Shown in pieces: positions 53,466 through 63,863 of a DNA stretch of 64,000 nt. Source of the stretch: Thermotomaculum hydrothermale. GTDB taxonomy: Bacteria; Acidobacteriota; Holophagae; Thermotomaculales; Thermotomaculaceae. A program made the translations under genes and the position numbers. The DNA lies in assembly GCF_016592575.1 (NCBI RefSeq), contig NZ_AP017470.1:1870501-1934500 (forward strand), written 5' to 3'. The first letter of the stretch is position 1; each line of letters starts with the position of its first letter. The notes below the pieces were generated by a model. That model did not search any database and was not told the origin of the DNA. It was given only the letters and a program-made list of their open reading frames with translations.

Positions 53466-54252
53466 TTTTCCCCTTTTCAGCTTTTAATTTGTAAAGCATA
53501 AATACAGCAACAAAAAACATAATAACGCTTATAAACTGAGAGGTTGAGAGAATTCCAAAGACAAAGCCTCTGACTGTATCCCCCCTGAAAAATTCAATAA
53601 TAAACCTTGTTATGCTGTAAAAGAATACATATAGCCATAGTATCTGGCCGTCAAACTTCTTTTTGGGATAAAAGTAAAACCTTAACAAAAGGAAAATTGC
53701 AAGGTTTGAAAATGCGTGCATCAACTGTGTAGGATATAGAGGCACTCCCAGAGGTGTTCCAACAACATTGTGAGCAAACTCTGAGTGAAAGGTTACCCCC
53801 CAACCGCAGGAGCATGCCTTTCCATAGCAACAGCCTGCAGAAAAGCAACCTAACCTTCCGAAAAACTGCCCCAATGCTATGTGTGGTGCTGCAACATCCC
53901 CAACCTTCCATACAGGGAGTTTATACTTTCTGAAAAAGTAAATGCCTGTAACCAATCCGCCTATTAGCCCACCGTAATAAACTCCCCCTGAGCGTACAAC
54001 ATATAGCAAATCCCCGGGATTCTGGATATAGTACTTTAAATCAACAATAATTAAAAGAAGTTTGGAGCCTAAAAGCCCGCCTAAAATAGAGTAAATTGCA
54101 AGGTTTGAAATCTGGTCTATCTGCTTTTTGTCAAAGCCTTCCTTTGCTGCAAGTTTCAAGGTTAACCACACACCAACAATAACCCCCAATGCAACAAAAA
54201 AGCCGTAGGTTGGAATGTAAAAGTTCCCAATTTCAATCAATTTTGGATGCAT
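53458..54252 (-). CDS. lgt: Prolipoprotein diacylglyceryl transferase
   Basis: Inner-membrane enzyme that adds diacylglycerol to the lipobox cysteine. Seven hydrophobic helices; YYGGLIGGLVTGIYFFRK, HIALGQFFGRLGCFSAGCCYG and YPTQLMHAFSNLAIF correspond to the Lgt signature. 264 residues. Next to lspA, the next enzyme in the same pathway (7 bp gap). Confidence 0.95.
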   Translation of the reverse strand: MHPKLIEIGNFYIPTYGFFVALGVIVGVWLTLKLAAKEGFDKKQIDQISNLAIYSILGGLLGSKLLLIIVDLKYYIQNPGDLLYVVRSGGVYYGGLIGGLVTGIYFFRKYKLPVWKVGDVAAPHIALGQFFGRLGCFSAGCCYGKACSCGWGVTFHSEFAHNVVGTPLGVPLYPTQLMHAFSNLAIFLLLRFYFYPKKKFDGQILWLYVFFYSITRFIIEFFRGDTVRGFVFGILSTSQFISVIMFFVAVFMLYKLKAEKGKNA

Positions 54253-54259
54253 AATTCAC

Positions 54260-54754
54260 CTATTCCTTATTTAAAATGTAGTTTGCAAAAAAGTAAATTA
54301 CAAGCCCCACCGTAATTGCACTGTCTGCAATGTTAAATGCAGGCCAGTGGTGTGTACCTATGTAAAAATCTAAAAAATCTGTAACAAAGCCGTGGAATAT
54401 TCTCTCCCCCTGGTTGCCTATTATCCCGCCTAAAATAAGAAAAAGGGAGATCAGGGATAGTTGGTTTGAAGGCTTCTCCTTTAAAATCAAGTAAAACACA
54501 AGGACTATAGCAACAATAGATGCAGCAATAAAAAACACATTGTTAAAAAAAGTCTCCCTTCCCTTATTCATAAAACCAAAGGCTGTGCCGTAATTTCTAA
54601 CATTAACAATTGAAAACAAGCCGTCCTTAACCTTAAAAGAATGGTACAGAGGGAGTATGTCAACAACAAGGTATTTTGTTAGCCAGTCGCCTAAAACAAC
54701 TAATAGAGTTATGTATGCGTATGAAAACTTGCTTCTTTCCCTTTTAAATCTCAT
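54260..54754 (-). CDS. lspA: Lipoprotein signal peptidase
   Basis: Aspartic peptidase (signal peptidase II) with four helices. DWLTKYLV, NVRNYGTAFGF and the active-site FNIADSAITVGLVIYF with its Asp are visible; 164 residues. Overlaps the ileS stop by one base. Works with Lgt on lipoproteins. Confidence 0.95.
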   Translation of the reverse strand: MRFKRERSKFSYAYITLLVVLGDWLTKYLVVDILPLYHSFKVKDGLFSIVNVRNYGTAFGFMNKGRETFFNNVFFIAASIVAIVLVFYLILKEKPSNQLSLISLFLILGGIIGNQGERIFHGFVTDFLDFYIGTHHWPAFNIADSAITVGLVIYFFANYILNKE

Positions 54755-57492
54755 TAAACTCCCTTTAATACAGATTCACACCTTTTGCACAGGCCATCTT
54801 CGTTTAATTCACTATAATTCCAGCATCTTAAGCACTTTTCCCCTGAAGCCTTTTTCACATCAACCTTAAAATCCTCTCCCTTTTCAACATTTACCCTTGA
54901 AACAATAAAGTATCTGTTTAATTCAGAAAGAAGTGGATTTAGAATATCAAACTGTTTTTCCTTCAAAACAAGGGAAACCTCAGCGTCAAGGGGATGTCCG
55001 ATAACCTTCTCTTTTCTTGCATCCTCAAGGGCTTTCAAAACCTCTTCCCTGACTTCAATCAAAGTGTCAAACATTGTTCTTTCTTTTTCAGAGATTTCAA
55101 AATCAAGTTTGTTAAAGTAAGCAAGGTGAACACTTTCAGCCTTGCCTTCAAAATCTGGTATATACTGCCAGATCTCGTCTGCCGTAAAGGTTAAAACAGG
55201 AGAGATAATTATTGCAAGGTTTTTAACAATTTCAAACAGTGCAGTTTGAGCACTTCTCCTTTCAAGTGAATCCTTCTTTGAGCAGTAAAGCCTATCTTTA
55301 AGAATATCAAGATAGAAATTACTCATATCAACTGTGCAAAACTGAAGTACATGGTGATACATTAAGTGAAACTCATACTCACGAAATGCCTTTATTACCC
55401 TTTCGTTTAAGCGGGCAAGTTTGCTTAATGCCCATCTATCAAAGAGAAGCATTTTATCAAAAGGAACATAATCCCTTGCAGGGTCAAAGTCAAAGAGGTT
55501 TCCTAAAAGATACCTTGCCGTATTTCTTATCTTTCTGTAAGTGTCTGCACTCCTTTTTATAATATCCTCTGAAATCCTTACATCTCCCCTGTAATCCAGT
55601 TGAGAAGCCCACAATCTCAAAACCTCTGCCCCATATCTCTTAATAATGTCTTGAGGTGCAACCACATTGCCAGCAGATTTAGACATCTTGTTTCCTTTGC
55701 CGTCTAAAACAAAACCGTGTGTAATTACTGTCTTGTATGGAGCTTTACCCTTTGTTGCAACAGCCGTCAAAAGGGATGAGTGAAACCACCCTCTATACTG
55801 GTCTGAACCTTCAATGTAAATATCCGCAGGCCAGGGTAAATCATCCCTCTTTCCTAAAACAACTGCATGGGAAACACCTGAATCAATCCAGACATCAAGG
55901 ATATCTGTTTCTTTTCTAAACTCAGTTGAACCGCACTTCTCACACTTTGCACCTTCAGGTAAAAATTCTTTTATATCCCTTTCAAACCAGGCAGAAGCGC
56001 CTTCTTTTTCAACAACCTTCGCAGCGTTTTCAAAGAATTCTTTAGAATGGTAAACCTCTCCACACTTTTCACAGTAAGCAACAGTGATAGGCACTCCCCA
56101 CTTCCTCTGCCTTGAAATACACCAATCAGGCCTGTTTTCAATCATATTGTGGATTCTCTCTTCGCCCCACTTTGGAACCCAGTTTACCTTTTTAATCTCT
56201 TCAAGTGCATTCTTCCTTAAATTGTTTGCATCAATTGAGATAAACCATTGCTCTGTACCCCTGAAAATAATTGGCTTTTTACATCTCCAGCAATGTGGGT
56301 ACTGGTGGGCAACTTCAGAGTATCCTAAAAGCATGTTCTTTTCTTTAAGTAAATCAACAATCTTTGGATTAGCCTTAAATACATGCTCACCTTCCATTAA
56401 TGGAAAGTCTTTTGTAAACCTTCCAAACTGGTCAACTGGAACAAATACTTCAAGGCCGTATTTTAAGCCGATAATATAGTCTTCCATACCGTGTCCCGGT
56501 GCAGTGTGAACACAGCCTGTACCTTGTTCAAGAGTTACATGGTCTCCAACCATAATAAGTGATTTTCTATCAATAAATGGATGCTTGCACTCTCTCTTAT
56601 CCAACTCAATTCCCTTAATCTTTTTCAACAGTTTAAGTTCACCTAAATTGCAATCTTTGGCAAAGTTTTCTGCCAATTCAACAGCAACAAGGTAAACCTC
56701 CCCGTTTTCTGCTTTGTAAAATCCATAGTCAAAATCCGGGTGAAGAGAAATACCAAGGTTTGCCGGAAGTGTCCACGGGGTTGTTGTCCATATAACAACA
56801 AATATATCTCCTTCAACCCCTTCAACCTCTCCAATTAATGGGAATTTAACATAAATAGACGGAGAGGTGTGGTCATCGTATTCAACCTCAGCCTCAGCAA
56901 GAGCGGTAACGCAGGATGCACACCAGTGAACAGGCTTTAATCCCTTGTAAACATAGCCCTTTTCAAACATCTCCCCAACATTTCTAATAATTTCTGCCTC
57001 ATACTCAGGCTTCAGAGTTAAATAGGGATTGTCCCATTCACCAAAAACCCCAAGCCTTATAAAATCCTTTTTCTGTTTCTCAACAAACTTTAAAGCATAG
57101 TTTCTGCAAGCCTTGTGGATTTCTCCAACTGTCATATCCTTCTTTTTTGAACCTAACTGTGCGTCAACCTTTAATTCAATAGGAAGGCCGTGGCAATCCC
57201 AGCCAGGGACAAATGGGGTGTTGTAACCATCAAGGGTTTTTGATTTTACAATTATATCCTTCAAAATTTTATTTAAAGCATGGCCTATATGAATATCCCC
57301 GTTTGCATAGGGAGGTCCGTCGTGTAAACAACAGGTGGGTTTATCCTTCCTGCTTTCCCTAATTTTTTCATAAATCCTGTTCTCTTCCCACCTTTTAATA
57401 AACTCTGGCTCCCTCTGTGGAAGGTTAGCCTTCATGGGGAAATCTGTCTTTGGCAAATTTAATGTCGCTTTGTAATCAACCTTTTCAGTCAT
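54754..57492 (-). CDS. ileS: Isoleucyl-tRNA synthetase
   Basis: Class I synthetase, 912 residues. HIGH motif PPYANGDIHIGHALNKI (about residue 57-73), editing domain (TTPWTLPANL), KMSKS motif GNKMSKSAGNVV, and a C-terminal zinc finger CLRCWNY...CKRCESVL. First gene of the ileS-lspA-lgt-rluD operon, an order like the common ileS-lspA arrangement. No T-box is seen upstream. Confidence 0.98.
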   Translation of the reverse strand: MTEKVDYKATLNLPKTDFPMKANLPQREPEFIKRWEENRIYEKIRESRKDKPTCCLHDGPPYANGDIHIGHALNKILKDIIVKSKTLDGYNTPFVPGWDCHGLPIELKVDAQLGSKKKDMTVGEIHKACRNYALKFVEKQKKDFIRLGVFGEWDNPYLTLKPEYEAEIIRNVGEMFEKGYVYKGLKPVHWCASCVTALAEAEVEYDDHTSPSIYVKFPLIGEVEGVEGDIFVVIWTTTPWTLPANLGISLHPDFDYGFYKAENGEVYLVAVELAENFAKDCNLGELKLLKKIKGIELDKRECKHPFIDRKSLIMVGDHVTLEQGTGCVHTAPGHGMEDYIIGLKYGLEVFVPVDQFGRFTKDFPLMEGEHVFKANPKIVDLLKEKNMLLGYSEVAHQYPHCWRCKKPIIFRGTEQWFISIDANNLRKNALEEIKKVNWVPKWGEERIHNMIENRPDWCISRQRKWGVPITVAYCEKCGEVYHSKEFFENAAKVVEKEGASAWFERDIKEFLPEGAKCEKCGSTEFRKETDILDVWIDSGVSHAVVLGKRDDLPWPADIYIEGSDQYRGWFHSSLLTAVATKGKAPYKTVITHGFVLDGKGNKMSKSAGNVVAPQDIIKRYGAEVLRLWASQLDYRGDVRISEDIIKRSADTYRKIRNTARYLLGNLFDFDPARDYVPFDKMLLFDRWALSKLARLNERVIKAFREYEFHLMYHHVLQFCTVDMSNFYLDILKDRLYCSKKDSLERRSAQTALFEIVKNLAIIISPVLTFTADEIWQYIPDFEGKAESVHLAYFNKLDFEISEKERTMFDTLIEVREEVLKALEDARKEKVIGHPLDAEVSLVLKEKQFDILNPLLSELNRYFIVSRVNVEKGEDFKVDVKKASGEKCLRCWNYSELNEDGLCKRCESVLKGV

Positions 57493-57662
57493 TGTCAGAC
57501 ACCTCCGGCATAAACTCTAAATCAAAAATAAATTTTATCACAAAAAGCCTGAAAAACCTTTTAAAATCCAAAAAAGCCCTTTATTTCTTCAAATATCTTG
57601 AAATTGAAAACAAAAACGAATAAATGTAAAATAAAATAATAAACATTACAATGGGGTTAACA

Positions 57663-59015
57663 ATGAATGAAAAAAAAGACAGGCTTGAAGGCTGGAAAGA
57701 AATAGCAGATTTTTTAGGAGTCAGCGAGAAAACAGCAACAAGATGGCATAAACAGGACGGAATGCCTGTTTACCAGCACAAAAAAGGGAAAAGGGTTTAC
57801 GCTTCTAAAACAGAGTTGTTGAATTGGCTTGAAAGAAAAAGCCATAAAGACAGAAAGCAAGAGCACTTTTCCAAAAAATTAGTTTTTTATCTGGCTGTTA
57901 TTACAGGGCTTTTGCTTACTATTTTTATTTTTTCACAATCAAATTATAAACAACAAATTCTTCCTATTTCAAAAAAAGATAACGGTAAACTTTTCTGGAA
58001 ATTAAAAAAAATAGGAAATTCACTTATTTTAGATATATACAACAGTAATGATGAAAAGATAAAGAGATTTTCTTTTATTTATCATGGAACAATTTGTCAT
58101 AATAAATTTCCAAAATGGTTCGACATTGGGGATATAAACGGAGACAAACTGGAAGACCTGGTGTTTTGTGAGCCAGAAAATAGGGCAAATAGCACTCTCT
58201 TTGTCTATTTAAGGAACAAAAACGGAGGGCTTTTTTAAAAATCAAAGTTTAATTTAAACGAAAAAGGTTACTTTGAAGGGAGGAAATTAGAGCAGAATCA
58301 CATTGCACTTGTGAGATTGATAGACCTTGATAATGATGGAAAATGTGAAATAGCCGTATCACTTACTCACTTTGCCCTTTACCCCTGTTCTTTCATAGTT
58401 TTCAAAGACAACCCGGAAAATAAGTTAATAAAGGTGCAACACCCGGGCTGGATTTTAGACGCCTGTGCAAAAGACTTAAACAAAGACGGCAAAAAGGAGC
58501 TATACCTCAGTGGTACAAATAATTTTTTACAGCATGAAAAAAGCGAAGAAATAGGGATTGCAATTGAAGGAGACTGGGATAAATATGGGGAGATTATCCT
58601 GAATAAGCGGGATAAAAGAGAGATGGCTGAAAAAGTCAATCCTTTCTACAAAATTGTTTATGTAAGGTTTGGATTTAACCCTTTTATTATCAAGCATTCC
58701 GTGTGGCAATTCTCAATCTTAAGTTGCAAAATGGAAAACACCAAAGATGCAATAAGTTTTTACTGTGATTTAATATCAACCAACAAATTGCAGTCTGACA
58801 AAAATTATTTTCAAAATATAAACCTAAGAGAGTTTTCATTTTCCTATATGCTTGAAAAATGTTTGTGCTCTTTCTGGAATTCAGCATATTTTGAAAAATT
58901 AAATATAAGTATCCCTTCCGATAAATTAAAAGAACTTCTTAAAACAAGGTATTATAATGGAAAAAACTGGCAGGAAAAATTCTGTTATATAGAGCGAGCG
59001 AAAAAAAAGTTTTAG
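57663..59015 (+). pseudogene. Winged-helix regulator with membrane anchor and FG-GAP-like repeats, interrupted by in-frame TAA
   Basis: N-terminal MerR/excisionase-like DNA-binding domain (LEGWKEIADFLGVSEKTATRW, about residues 7-60), a membrane helix (LVFYLAVITGLLLTIFIF), then calcium-loop FG-GAP-like repeats DINGDKLEDLVF, DLDNDGKCEIAVSL and DLNKDGKKELYLSG. The frame is broken by TAA at 58236-58238, straight after NGGLF, and resumes in the same frame (KSKFNLNEKGY), where no ATG or ribosome site exists. A CAA to TAA change would explain it. The first part (HTH plus membrane helix, to 58238) might still work as a truncated regulator. The start is ATG 57663 or 57651; neither has a good ribosome site, and a TAAAAT -10 lies at 57632-57637. 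This architecture is common in Acidobacteriota, as far as I know. Confidence 0.75.
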
Positions 59016-59064
59016 AATTAAAAAGAAACCTGTGAGTTTAGAACTTACATAAAAGGGAGAAAAA

Positions 59065-59838
59065 ATGAGAACTTTATTCTTAATTTCAGGTATTGGAATG
59101 GTAATTGCGGGAATTTTTGCATACCTTATATGGCAAAAAAAACACAAAATAGACTTTTCCTTTTATCTATTAGGAGCAGCAGCCTGGATTTTTGGAGTTG
59201 GATTAAAATTTGTCTTTGCAATACTTTTTAATGAAAAGATAAAAGTTTTGTTACAAGAAACTTTTACAAAACCTTTCTCAGATATTTTGTTTTACATTTA
59301 CATAGGACTTTTAACCGGCGTTTTTGAATGCGGGATTGTACTATTATTTGTTTGGCTTATAAAATCTTTGCAAAAGGAAAGCTTTGAAGAGGCGGTTGGT
59401 TTTGGTATTGGCTTTGGAGCTATTGAGGCTATAGGGCTTGGAGTTATTTCACTTATTTCCATTGGGTTGATTATCATAAGCCCAGACAGTTTCCCTAAAG
59501 AGGTTTTAGCAAAAGTTGAGCTATTAAATATCTGGATAATACCAGCGCCTATAATTGAAAGAATTTCAACAATATTTATTCATATTTTTGCAACTGTTCT
59601 AATTGTCTTCGCATATTTAACAAAAAAACAAAAGTGGTTCTGGGCTTCATTTGTTTACAAAACCTTTGTTGATACAATCGCAGGCTGGTTTGCTTTAAAC
59701 CACTTAGGAAACAACTTATTTGCATTATACTCTCTGGAATTTGAAATTGCTATTTTAGGGCTTTTTGGCTTTTTAGGGCTAAAATTATTAAAGCAAAACT
59801 GGCCTGAAAAAAACACTAAAGCAATTCAGGAAGATTAA
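59065..59838 (+). CDS. YhfC-like membrane protein, 257 aa
   Basis: Eight hydrophobic segments. The pattern TGVFECGIVLLFVWL and VGFGIGFGAIEAIGLG resembles YhfC family proteins (PF10086), which are predicted intramembrane glutamic proteases; the conserved Glu residues are in the FECG and AIEA motifs, though the usual His in the second motif (GHG) is Phe-Gly here. No neighbour suggests a partner. It ends inside the convergent NagZ-like gene by 23 bp. Confidence 0.65.
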   Translation: MRTLFLISGIGMVIAGIFAYLIWQKKHKIDFSFYLLGAAAWIFGVGLKFVFAILFNEKIKVLLQETFTKPFSDILFYIYIGLLTGVFECGIVLLFVWLIKSLQKESFEEAVGFGIGFGAIEAIGLGVISLISIGLIIISPDSFPKEVLAKVELLNIWIIPAPIIERISTIFIHIFATVLIVFAYLTKKQKWFWASFVYKTFVDTIAGWFALNHLGNNLFALYSLEFEIAILGLFGFLGLKLLKQNWPEKNTKAIQED

Positions 59839-60628
59839 AACCTGAAATCATATCACTTACAATTGCAAAATCAAAACCGGCAAGAGAGACCTTTTCTATT
59901 TTTTTTGTCAATTTTTCAACAGGTAGTGCCTTCATTCCTAAATCATCGGTTACAATTTTCCCTTTGTGAAAAGACTTTACCCTGTTAACAAGTTTTTTGC
60001 TGTATGTTGAAATTCCATAACCTTTAATCTTGATATGAGCAAACATTATAAGCCTATTTTTTTTTGATAAAACCCTGAAAGGCAACTCATCTTCCTCTTT
60101 TATCTCTTCTATTTCAGGCAAACCAAAGTGGGAGTCAATTTTTGCGTAACTTAAACCAATATAGTGCTTTAAACAACCTGTTATCCCCTCGCTTTCCAAC
60201 CCCTCAAGAAAATCGCTTGCCTTTTCAATAACTTCATCTACACTTTTTCCTAAATACCTTCCATCAAGGCCATTGCCTTTTACCCCCCTGTCAATATCAA
60301 CAACCGGGGCAAAGTCTATGTCAAAACCATAGTAATTTAATAAAAAACCTATTCTTTTGCCAAATTCAAGGAATTTTTCTTTATTTTCAGGCAGGGGGAT
60401 ATCCCCCTCAATCTTTCTAAACCTGTTTACAAGCCCACCCTCTAAATCAATGGCTAATTTAATAGATGGGAAATTATTTTTTATTGATGACACAAGGCTT
60501 TTTAACTGTATTTTTGATTTAATATTTTTTGAAAAAAAGATTAACCCATAAGGCTTAATTTTCTCAATGTATTTTTCAAGATTTTCAGAGTATTCAGTTT
60601 CGTTAAAAGAAACTATAATTTCAGTCAA
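59816..60628 (-). CDS. Glycoside hydrolase family 3 N-domain protein, NagZ-like, 270 aa
   Basis: Resembles beta-N-acetylhexosaminidase NagZ: LAIDLEGGLVNRF, DFAPVVDID, GCLKHYIG...DSHFGLP (with the His/Asp loop), and the nucleophile region IVTDDLGMKAL. It is shorter than NagZ (about 340) and the N-terminal strand order is abbreviated. Role in peptidoglycan sugar recycling is the family expectation, but the position after glgC may point elsewhere. Overlaps glgC by 8 bp. Confidence 0.82.
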   Translation of the reverse strand: MTEIIVSFNETEYSENLEKYIEKIKPYGLIFFSKNIKSKIQLKSLVSSIKNNFPSIKLAIDLEGGLVNRFRKIEGDIPLPENKEKFLEFGKRIGFLLNYYGFDIDFAPVVDIDRGVKGNGLDGRYLGKSVDEVIEKASDFLEGLESEGITGCLKHYIGLSYAKIDSHFGLPEIEEIKEEDELPFRVLSKKNRLIMFAHIKIKGYGISTYSKKLVNRVKSFHKGKIVTDDLGMKALPVEKLTKKIEKVSLAGFDFAIVSDMISGFNLPELL

Positions 60629-61853
60629 ATTTATAACCCTTTGGAATTACAACAATTCCCTCTTCAGTAACCTTAAACCTTTTCTTATCTTCTTCCAGGT
60701 TATAGCCTATTACTGTATGCGGAGGGATATTAACATCTTTATCGCAGAGGACATTTTTCAATTTACAATGGCGCCCAACATTTACATTGTTGAATAGAAT
60801 ACAATTGTCCACATTAGAGTATGAATTTATCCTTACATTTGAAAACAAAATTGATTTGTTTACCCTTCCACCACTTATAATACAACCTTCCGCAATTATT
60901 GAATCTGTGGCAACTCCAACCCTCTTTTTCTTCTCATTGGCAAAAACAAACTTTGCAGGGGGAGCATCCTGATTGTATGAATAAATAGGCCATTTTTTAT
61001 TGTAAAGGTTAAATATTGGGGAAACTGAAACCAAATCCATGCTTGCCTTCCAGTATGAATCAATAGTTCCAATATCAACCCAGTACCCTATTTCCTTCTT
61101 GGTTATCCCCGGCACCCTGTTTTTCCTGAAATCGTAAACAAAAACTTTGTAATCATTGTACATTGATGGAATTACATTTTTACCGAAATCGTGTTCTGAA
61201 TTCTCTTTTTCAGCATCCCTCTTTACAACATCAACAAGAACATCAGCCTTAAAAATATAATTTCCCATTGACACAAGGGCAAAATCTGGATTGCCTGGCA
61301 TTGGTTTTGGATTTTCAGGCTTTTCCTCAAAGCCAATAACCCTCATATCCTTATCAACCTCAATTACTCCAAACCTCTTTGCTTCCTCAATGGGAACAGG
61401 CAAAGCTGAAATTGTCAAATCTGCCCTTTTTCTTCTATGATAATTTAAAAATTGGCTAATTTCCATTTTATAGATATGGTCAGCACCAAAGACAAAAACA
61501 TGCTCAGGGGATTCATCATTGATAATATTTAAATTCTGATAAATCGCATCTGCACTCCCCTTATACCAGTCCCTTGAAACCCTCATCTGGGCAGGGATTA
61601 TGTCAATGTATCTCCCAAACTTACTCTCTAACTGCCAGCCTCTTGAGATATGCTTGATTAGAGAATCTGCTTTAAACTGTGTTAACACATTTATTCTTGT
61701 AAATCCTGAATTTACAAAATTACTTAAAACAATATCAATAATCCTGTACCTACCCCCCCATGGCACGGCGGGCTTTGTCCTGTCCATAGTCAAAGGGAAA
61801 AGCCTTCTCCCCTCGCCACCAGCAAGAAGCATAACAATTGTTTTAACAGACAT
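60621..61853 (-). CDS. glgC: Glucose-1-phosphate adenylyltransferase
   Basis: Makes ADP-glucose for glycogen synthesis. N-terminal LLAGGEGRRLFPLTMDRTKPAVPWGG (nucleotide loop and allosteric Lys region), WYKGSADAIYQNL, and FEEKPENP, followed by a left-handed beta-helix C-terminus. 410 residues. Only 3 bp separate it from the preceding GH57 gene stop, so they are cotranscribed. Confidence 0.96.
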   Translation of the reverse strand: MSVKTIVMLLAGGEGRRLFPLTMDRTKPAVPWGGRYRIIDIVLSNFVNSGFTRINVLTQFKADSLIKHISRGWQLESKFGRYIDIIPAQMRVSRDWYKGSADAIYQNLNIINDESPEHVFVFGADHIYKMEISQFLNYHRRKRADLTISALPVPIEEAKRFGVIEVDKDMRVIGFEEKPENPKPMPGNPDFALVSMGNYIFKADVLVDVVKRDAEKENSEHDFGKNVIPSMYNDYKVFVYDFRKNRVPGITKKEIGYWVDIGTIDSYWKASMDLVSVSPIFNLYNKKWPIYSYNQDAPPAKFVFANEKKKRVGVATDSIIAEGCIISGGRVNKSILFSNVRINSYSNVDNCILFNNVNVGRHCKLKNVLCDKDVNIPPHTVIGYNLEEDKKRFKVTEEGIVVIPKGYKFD

Positions 61854-61856
61854 TAA

Positions 61857-63863
61857 TCACCTCTTAAAAAAATCAAAACTTAGTGATAAATTTATTTTAC
61901 CTTTATTGTTTTTGAAAATCAAAAAAATGGTTGAATTCTGGAATACCCTCTCAATACCGCTTTCAGAAAGATTAACCGTGTAAAGTGGCGCAATTCTTAA
62001 ATCAAATTCTAACTTTGAGGAAAAATTAATTTCAAACCCTCTCCATTCATCCTTAAAGGATAAATTTTTTCCCTTTCCTTCAAATAAAACCCCTGCATTC
62101 CCTACAAACCCACCGTCAAGTTGAAAATATTTGTCAGGTGCATCAGGGGATAGGGTAAAAAGATTAAATTCAACAGCAAAGTATTTAGAAGCAATGTGCT
62201 CAAGGTTGTATTCAATCTCAATTTTTCTATCTTTTAACTCAACCTTCTTTTCAACCTGATTTTCAGAGTTTAAAAACTCAACTCCAGCCTTCCTTTTGCA
62301 AATTCTGTAATTGAGGTTTCTTTCAATAAAATTCCTGTCAATTTCAAAATTCAAAAACTCTATATCCTCTGCGGAAGGCAAGGTATTAAATTTATGCTCA
62401 ATAAAAGAAAGCCTCTGATATTTATCGTAAACAAGGTATTTATCAAGGTCTGGCTCCTTCAATGCCGGGGTGTCGTGAACCCCAACCATTTCCTTCTTTC
62501 CACCTTCAAAAACATACCTATGGTAAAACTCCTTTTGTCTTGTAAAGGTTGACTGAATATTTGTTCCGACAGGAACTAAATCCAGAGAAATTAGCCTGCC
62601 ACCTCTGTGGGGTTCAAAAATAAGCTTTAAATCCCTATTCCAGAGAATAACCTCGTTTTTCCCGTCAAAGTTTATGTCTTTTTCTTCCTTTACAATTTCA
62701 ACCCCTAATTGTTCAAAAAGCAGATTTTCACCTTTAATAATGTTTTCAAACACGGCATTCCTTAAATGGGGAAGGTAAATTCCCCCAAAAACACCGTGCC
62801 AGTATGCACAGTTACATTGAGACTTTAAAAGGTACTGTCTTTGCTTATCTGTCTGGCAATTGTTTGAAAAATCTATCATCCTTGAGTACATAATCAGGCT
62901 TTCAGGGTATTTTTTTCTGAAATTTCTATAACTCCCACCCCTTATAAATCTTGCCAAATCAGACCTATTTTCAAACTCTCTGTATAAATCTTCTAATTTC
63001 TGCTGGTCATCAGGATATAAAGCCCATTCCATCATCTCCCTGTATGATGCATCGGGGAGATAACACAAACCTTGAGGGGAGTAATTTTTTAATACCCTTT
63101 CAAAAGTGGTTACTTCAAGCCAATCCTGTTTAAGACATTCATTAATAAACCTTGAAAGCCATTTTTCTTTATAGATTAAATCAAAAGTTCCAGGCCAGCT
63201 TCCAAATTTTTCGCCATCGTCTCCATAGACAATAATTGCTTCATCTTCTTCCCTATCAAGAAATGTTTTTAAATAATCAAGCACCTCATTTACAGGTTTA
63301 AATGGAATTAAATACCTTAACTTCTCATTTAACGGAAATACATAAACAAACTTCCCTCTGTCTTCAGCCACATAGTAACCTGAAGGCACTTTATTAAATC
63401 CAGCATAGAGAAAATGGGTATGGTCAACCATTGTAAACTTAACTCCTGCTTTAGCCATGTCGTAAACAAGCCCCTGCTCCCACACCCTTTCTGCAAGCCA
63501 GAACCCATCAGGGTTACAATTAAAATTCTCAAAAAGGTATTTTTGCATATATTTAATCTGGTCTATTCTATCTTTAGATTTTATAAAGGAAAGAATAGGC
63601 TCATAAAAAGCACCGCCGATTAATTCAACCTGGCCTCTTTTTACCATTAAGTTAAGCAGTTCAAAATACTCTGGAGTGTTCTCTTCAAGCCACTCCAAGA
63701 GGGGACCGCTGTAATGTAAAGAAACAGGGAAATCAGGGTGCTTCTCAAACTCTTTTAAAAAAGGTAGATAACTCTCCCTATAAACACTTTTAAATACATA
63801 ATCAAGGTTGCCTACAGGCTGATGAGAATGCAGACAAAGTATAAATTTTACTTTCCGTGCCAC
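61857..63863 (-). CDS. GH57 4-alpha-glucanotransferase / alpha-amylase, 668 aa
   Basis: Family 57 glucanotransferase-like enzyme. LCLHSHQPVGN at the start, FWLAERVWEQ with the nucleophile Glu125, and YGDDGEKFGSWPG with the acid/base Asp near 215, closely matching the catalytic residues of the Thermococcus litoralis 4-alpha-glucanotransferase (length about 660). C-terminal beta-rich DUF1925/1926-type domains follow. The start is GTG, overlapping the end of the preceding gene by 16 bp, with GGAGA upstream. It disproportionates maltooligosaccharides from glycogen or starch. Confidence 0.92.
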   Translation of the reverse strand: MARKVKFILCLHSHQPVGNLDYVFKSVYRESYLPFLKEFEKHPDFPVSLHYSGPLLEWLEENTPEYFELLNLMVKRGQVELIGGAFYEPILSFIKSKDRIDQIKYMQKYLFENFNCNPDGFWLAERVWEQGLVYDMAKAGVKFTMVDHTHFLYAGFNKVPSGYYVAEDRGKFVYVFPLNEKLRYLIPFKPVNEVLDYLKTFLDREEDEAIIVYGDDGEKFGSWPGTFDLIYKEKWLSRFINECLKQDWLEVTTFERVLKNYSPQGLCYLPDASYREMMEWALYPDDQQKLEDLYREFENRSDLARFIRGGSYRNFRKKYPESLIMYSRMIDFSNNCQTDKQRQYLLKSQCNCAYWHGVFGGIYLPHLRNAVFENIIKGENLLFEQLGVEIVKEEKDINFDGKNEVILWNRDLKLIFEPHRGGRLISLDLVPVGTNIQSTFTRQKEFYHRYVFEGGKKEMVGVHDTPALKEPDLDKYLVYDKYQRLSFIEHKFNTLPSAEDIEFLNFEIDRNFIERNLNYRICKRKAGVEFLNSENQVEKKVELKDRKIEIEYNLEHIASKYFAVEFNLFTLSPDAPDKYFQLDGGFVGNAGVLFEGKGKNLSFKDEWRGFEINFSSKLEFDLRIAPLYTVNLSESGIERVFQNSTIFLIFKNNKGKINLSLSFDFFKR

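Noticed and set aside
57493-57650. T-box leader upstream of ileS
   Set aside because: No T-box bulge sequence or terminator/antiterminator pair; the region is short and AT-rich.
58231-58241. Programmed frameshift at the TTTTTTAAAAA slippery run in the HTH regulator
   Set aside because: The downstream part is in the same frame as the upstream part, so a single -1 or +1 shift would not restore reading.
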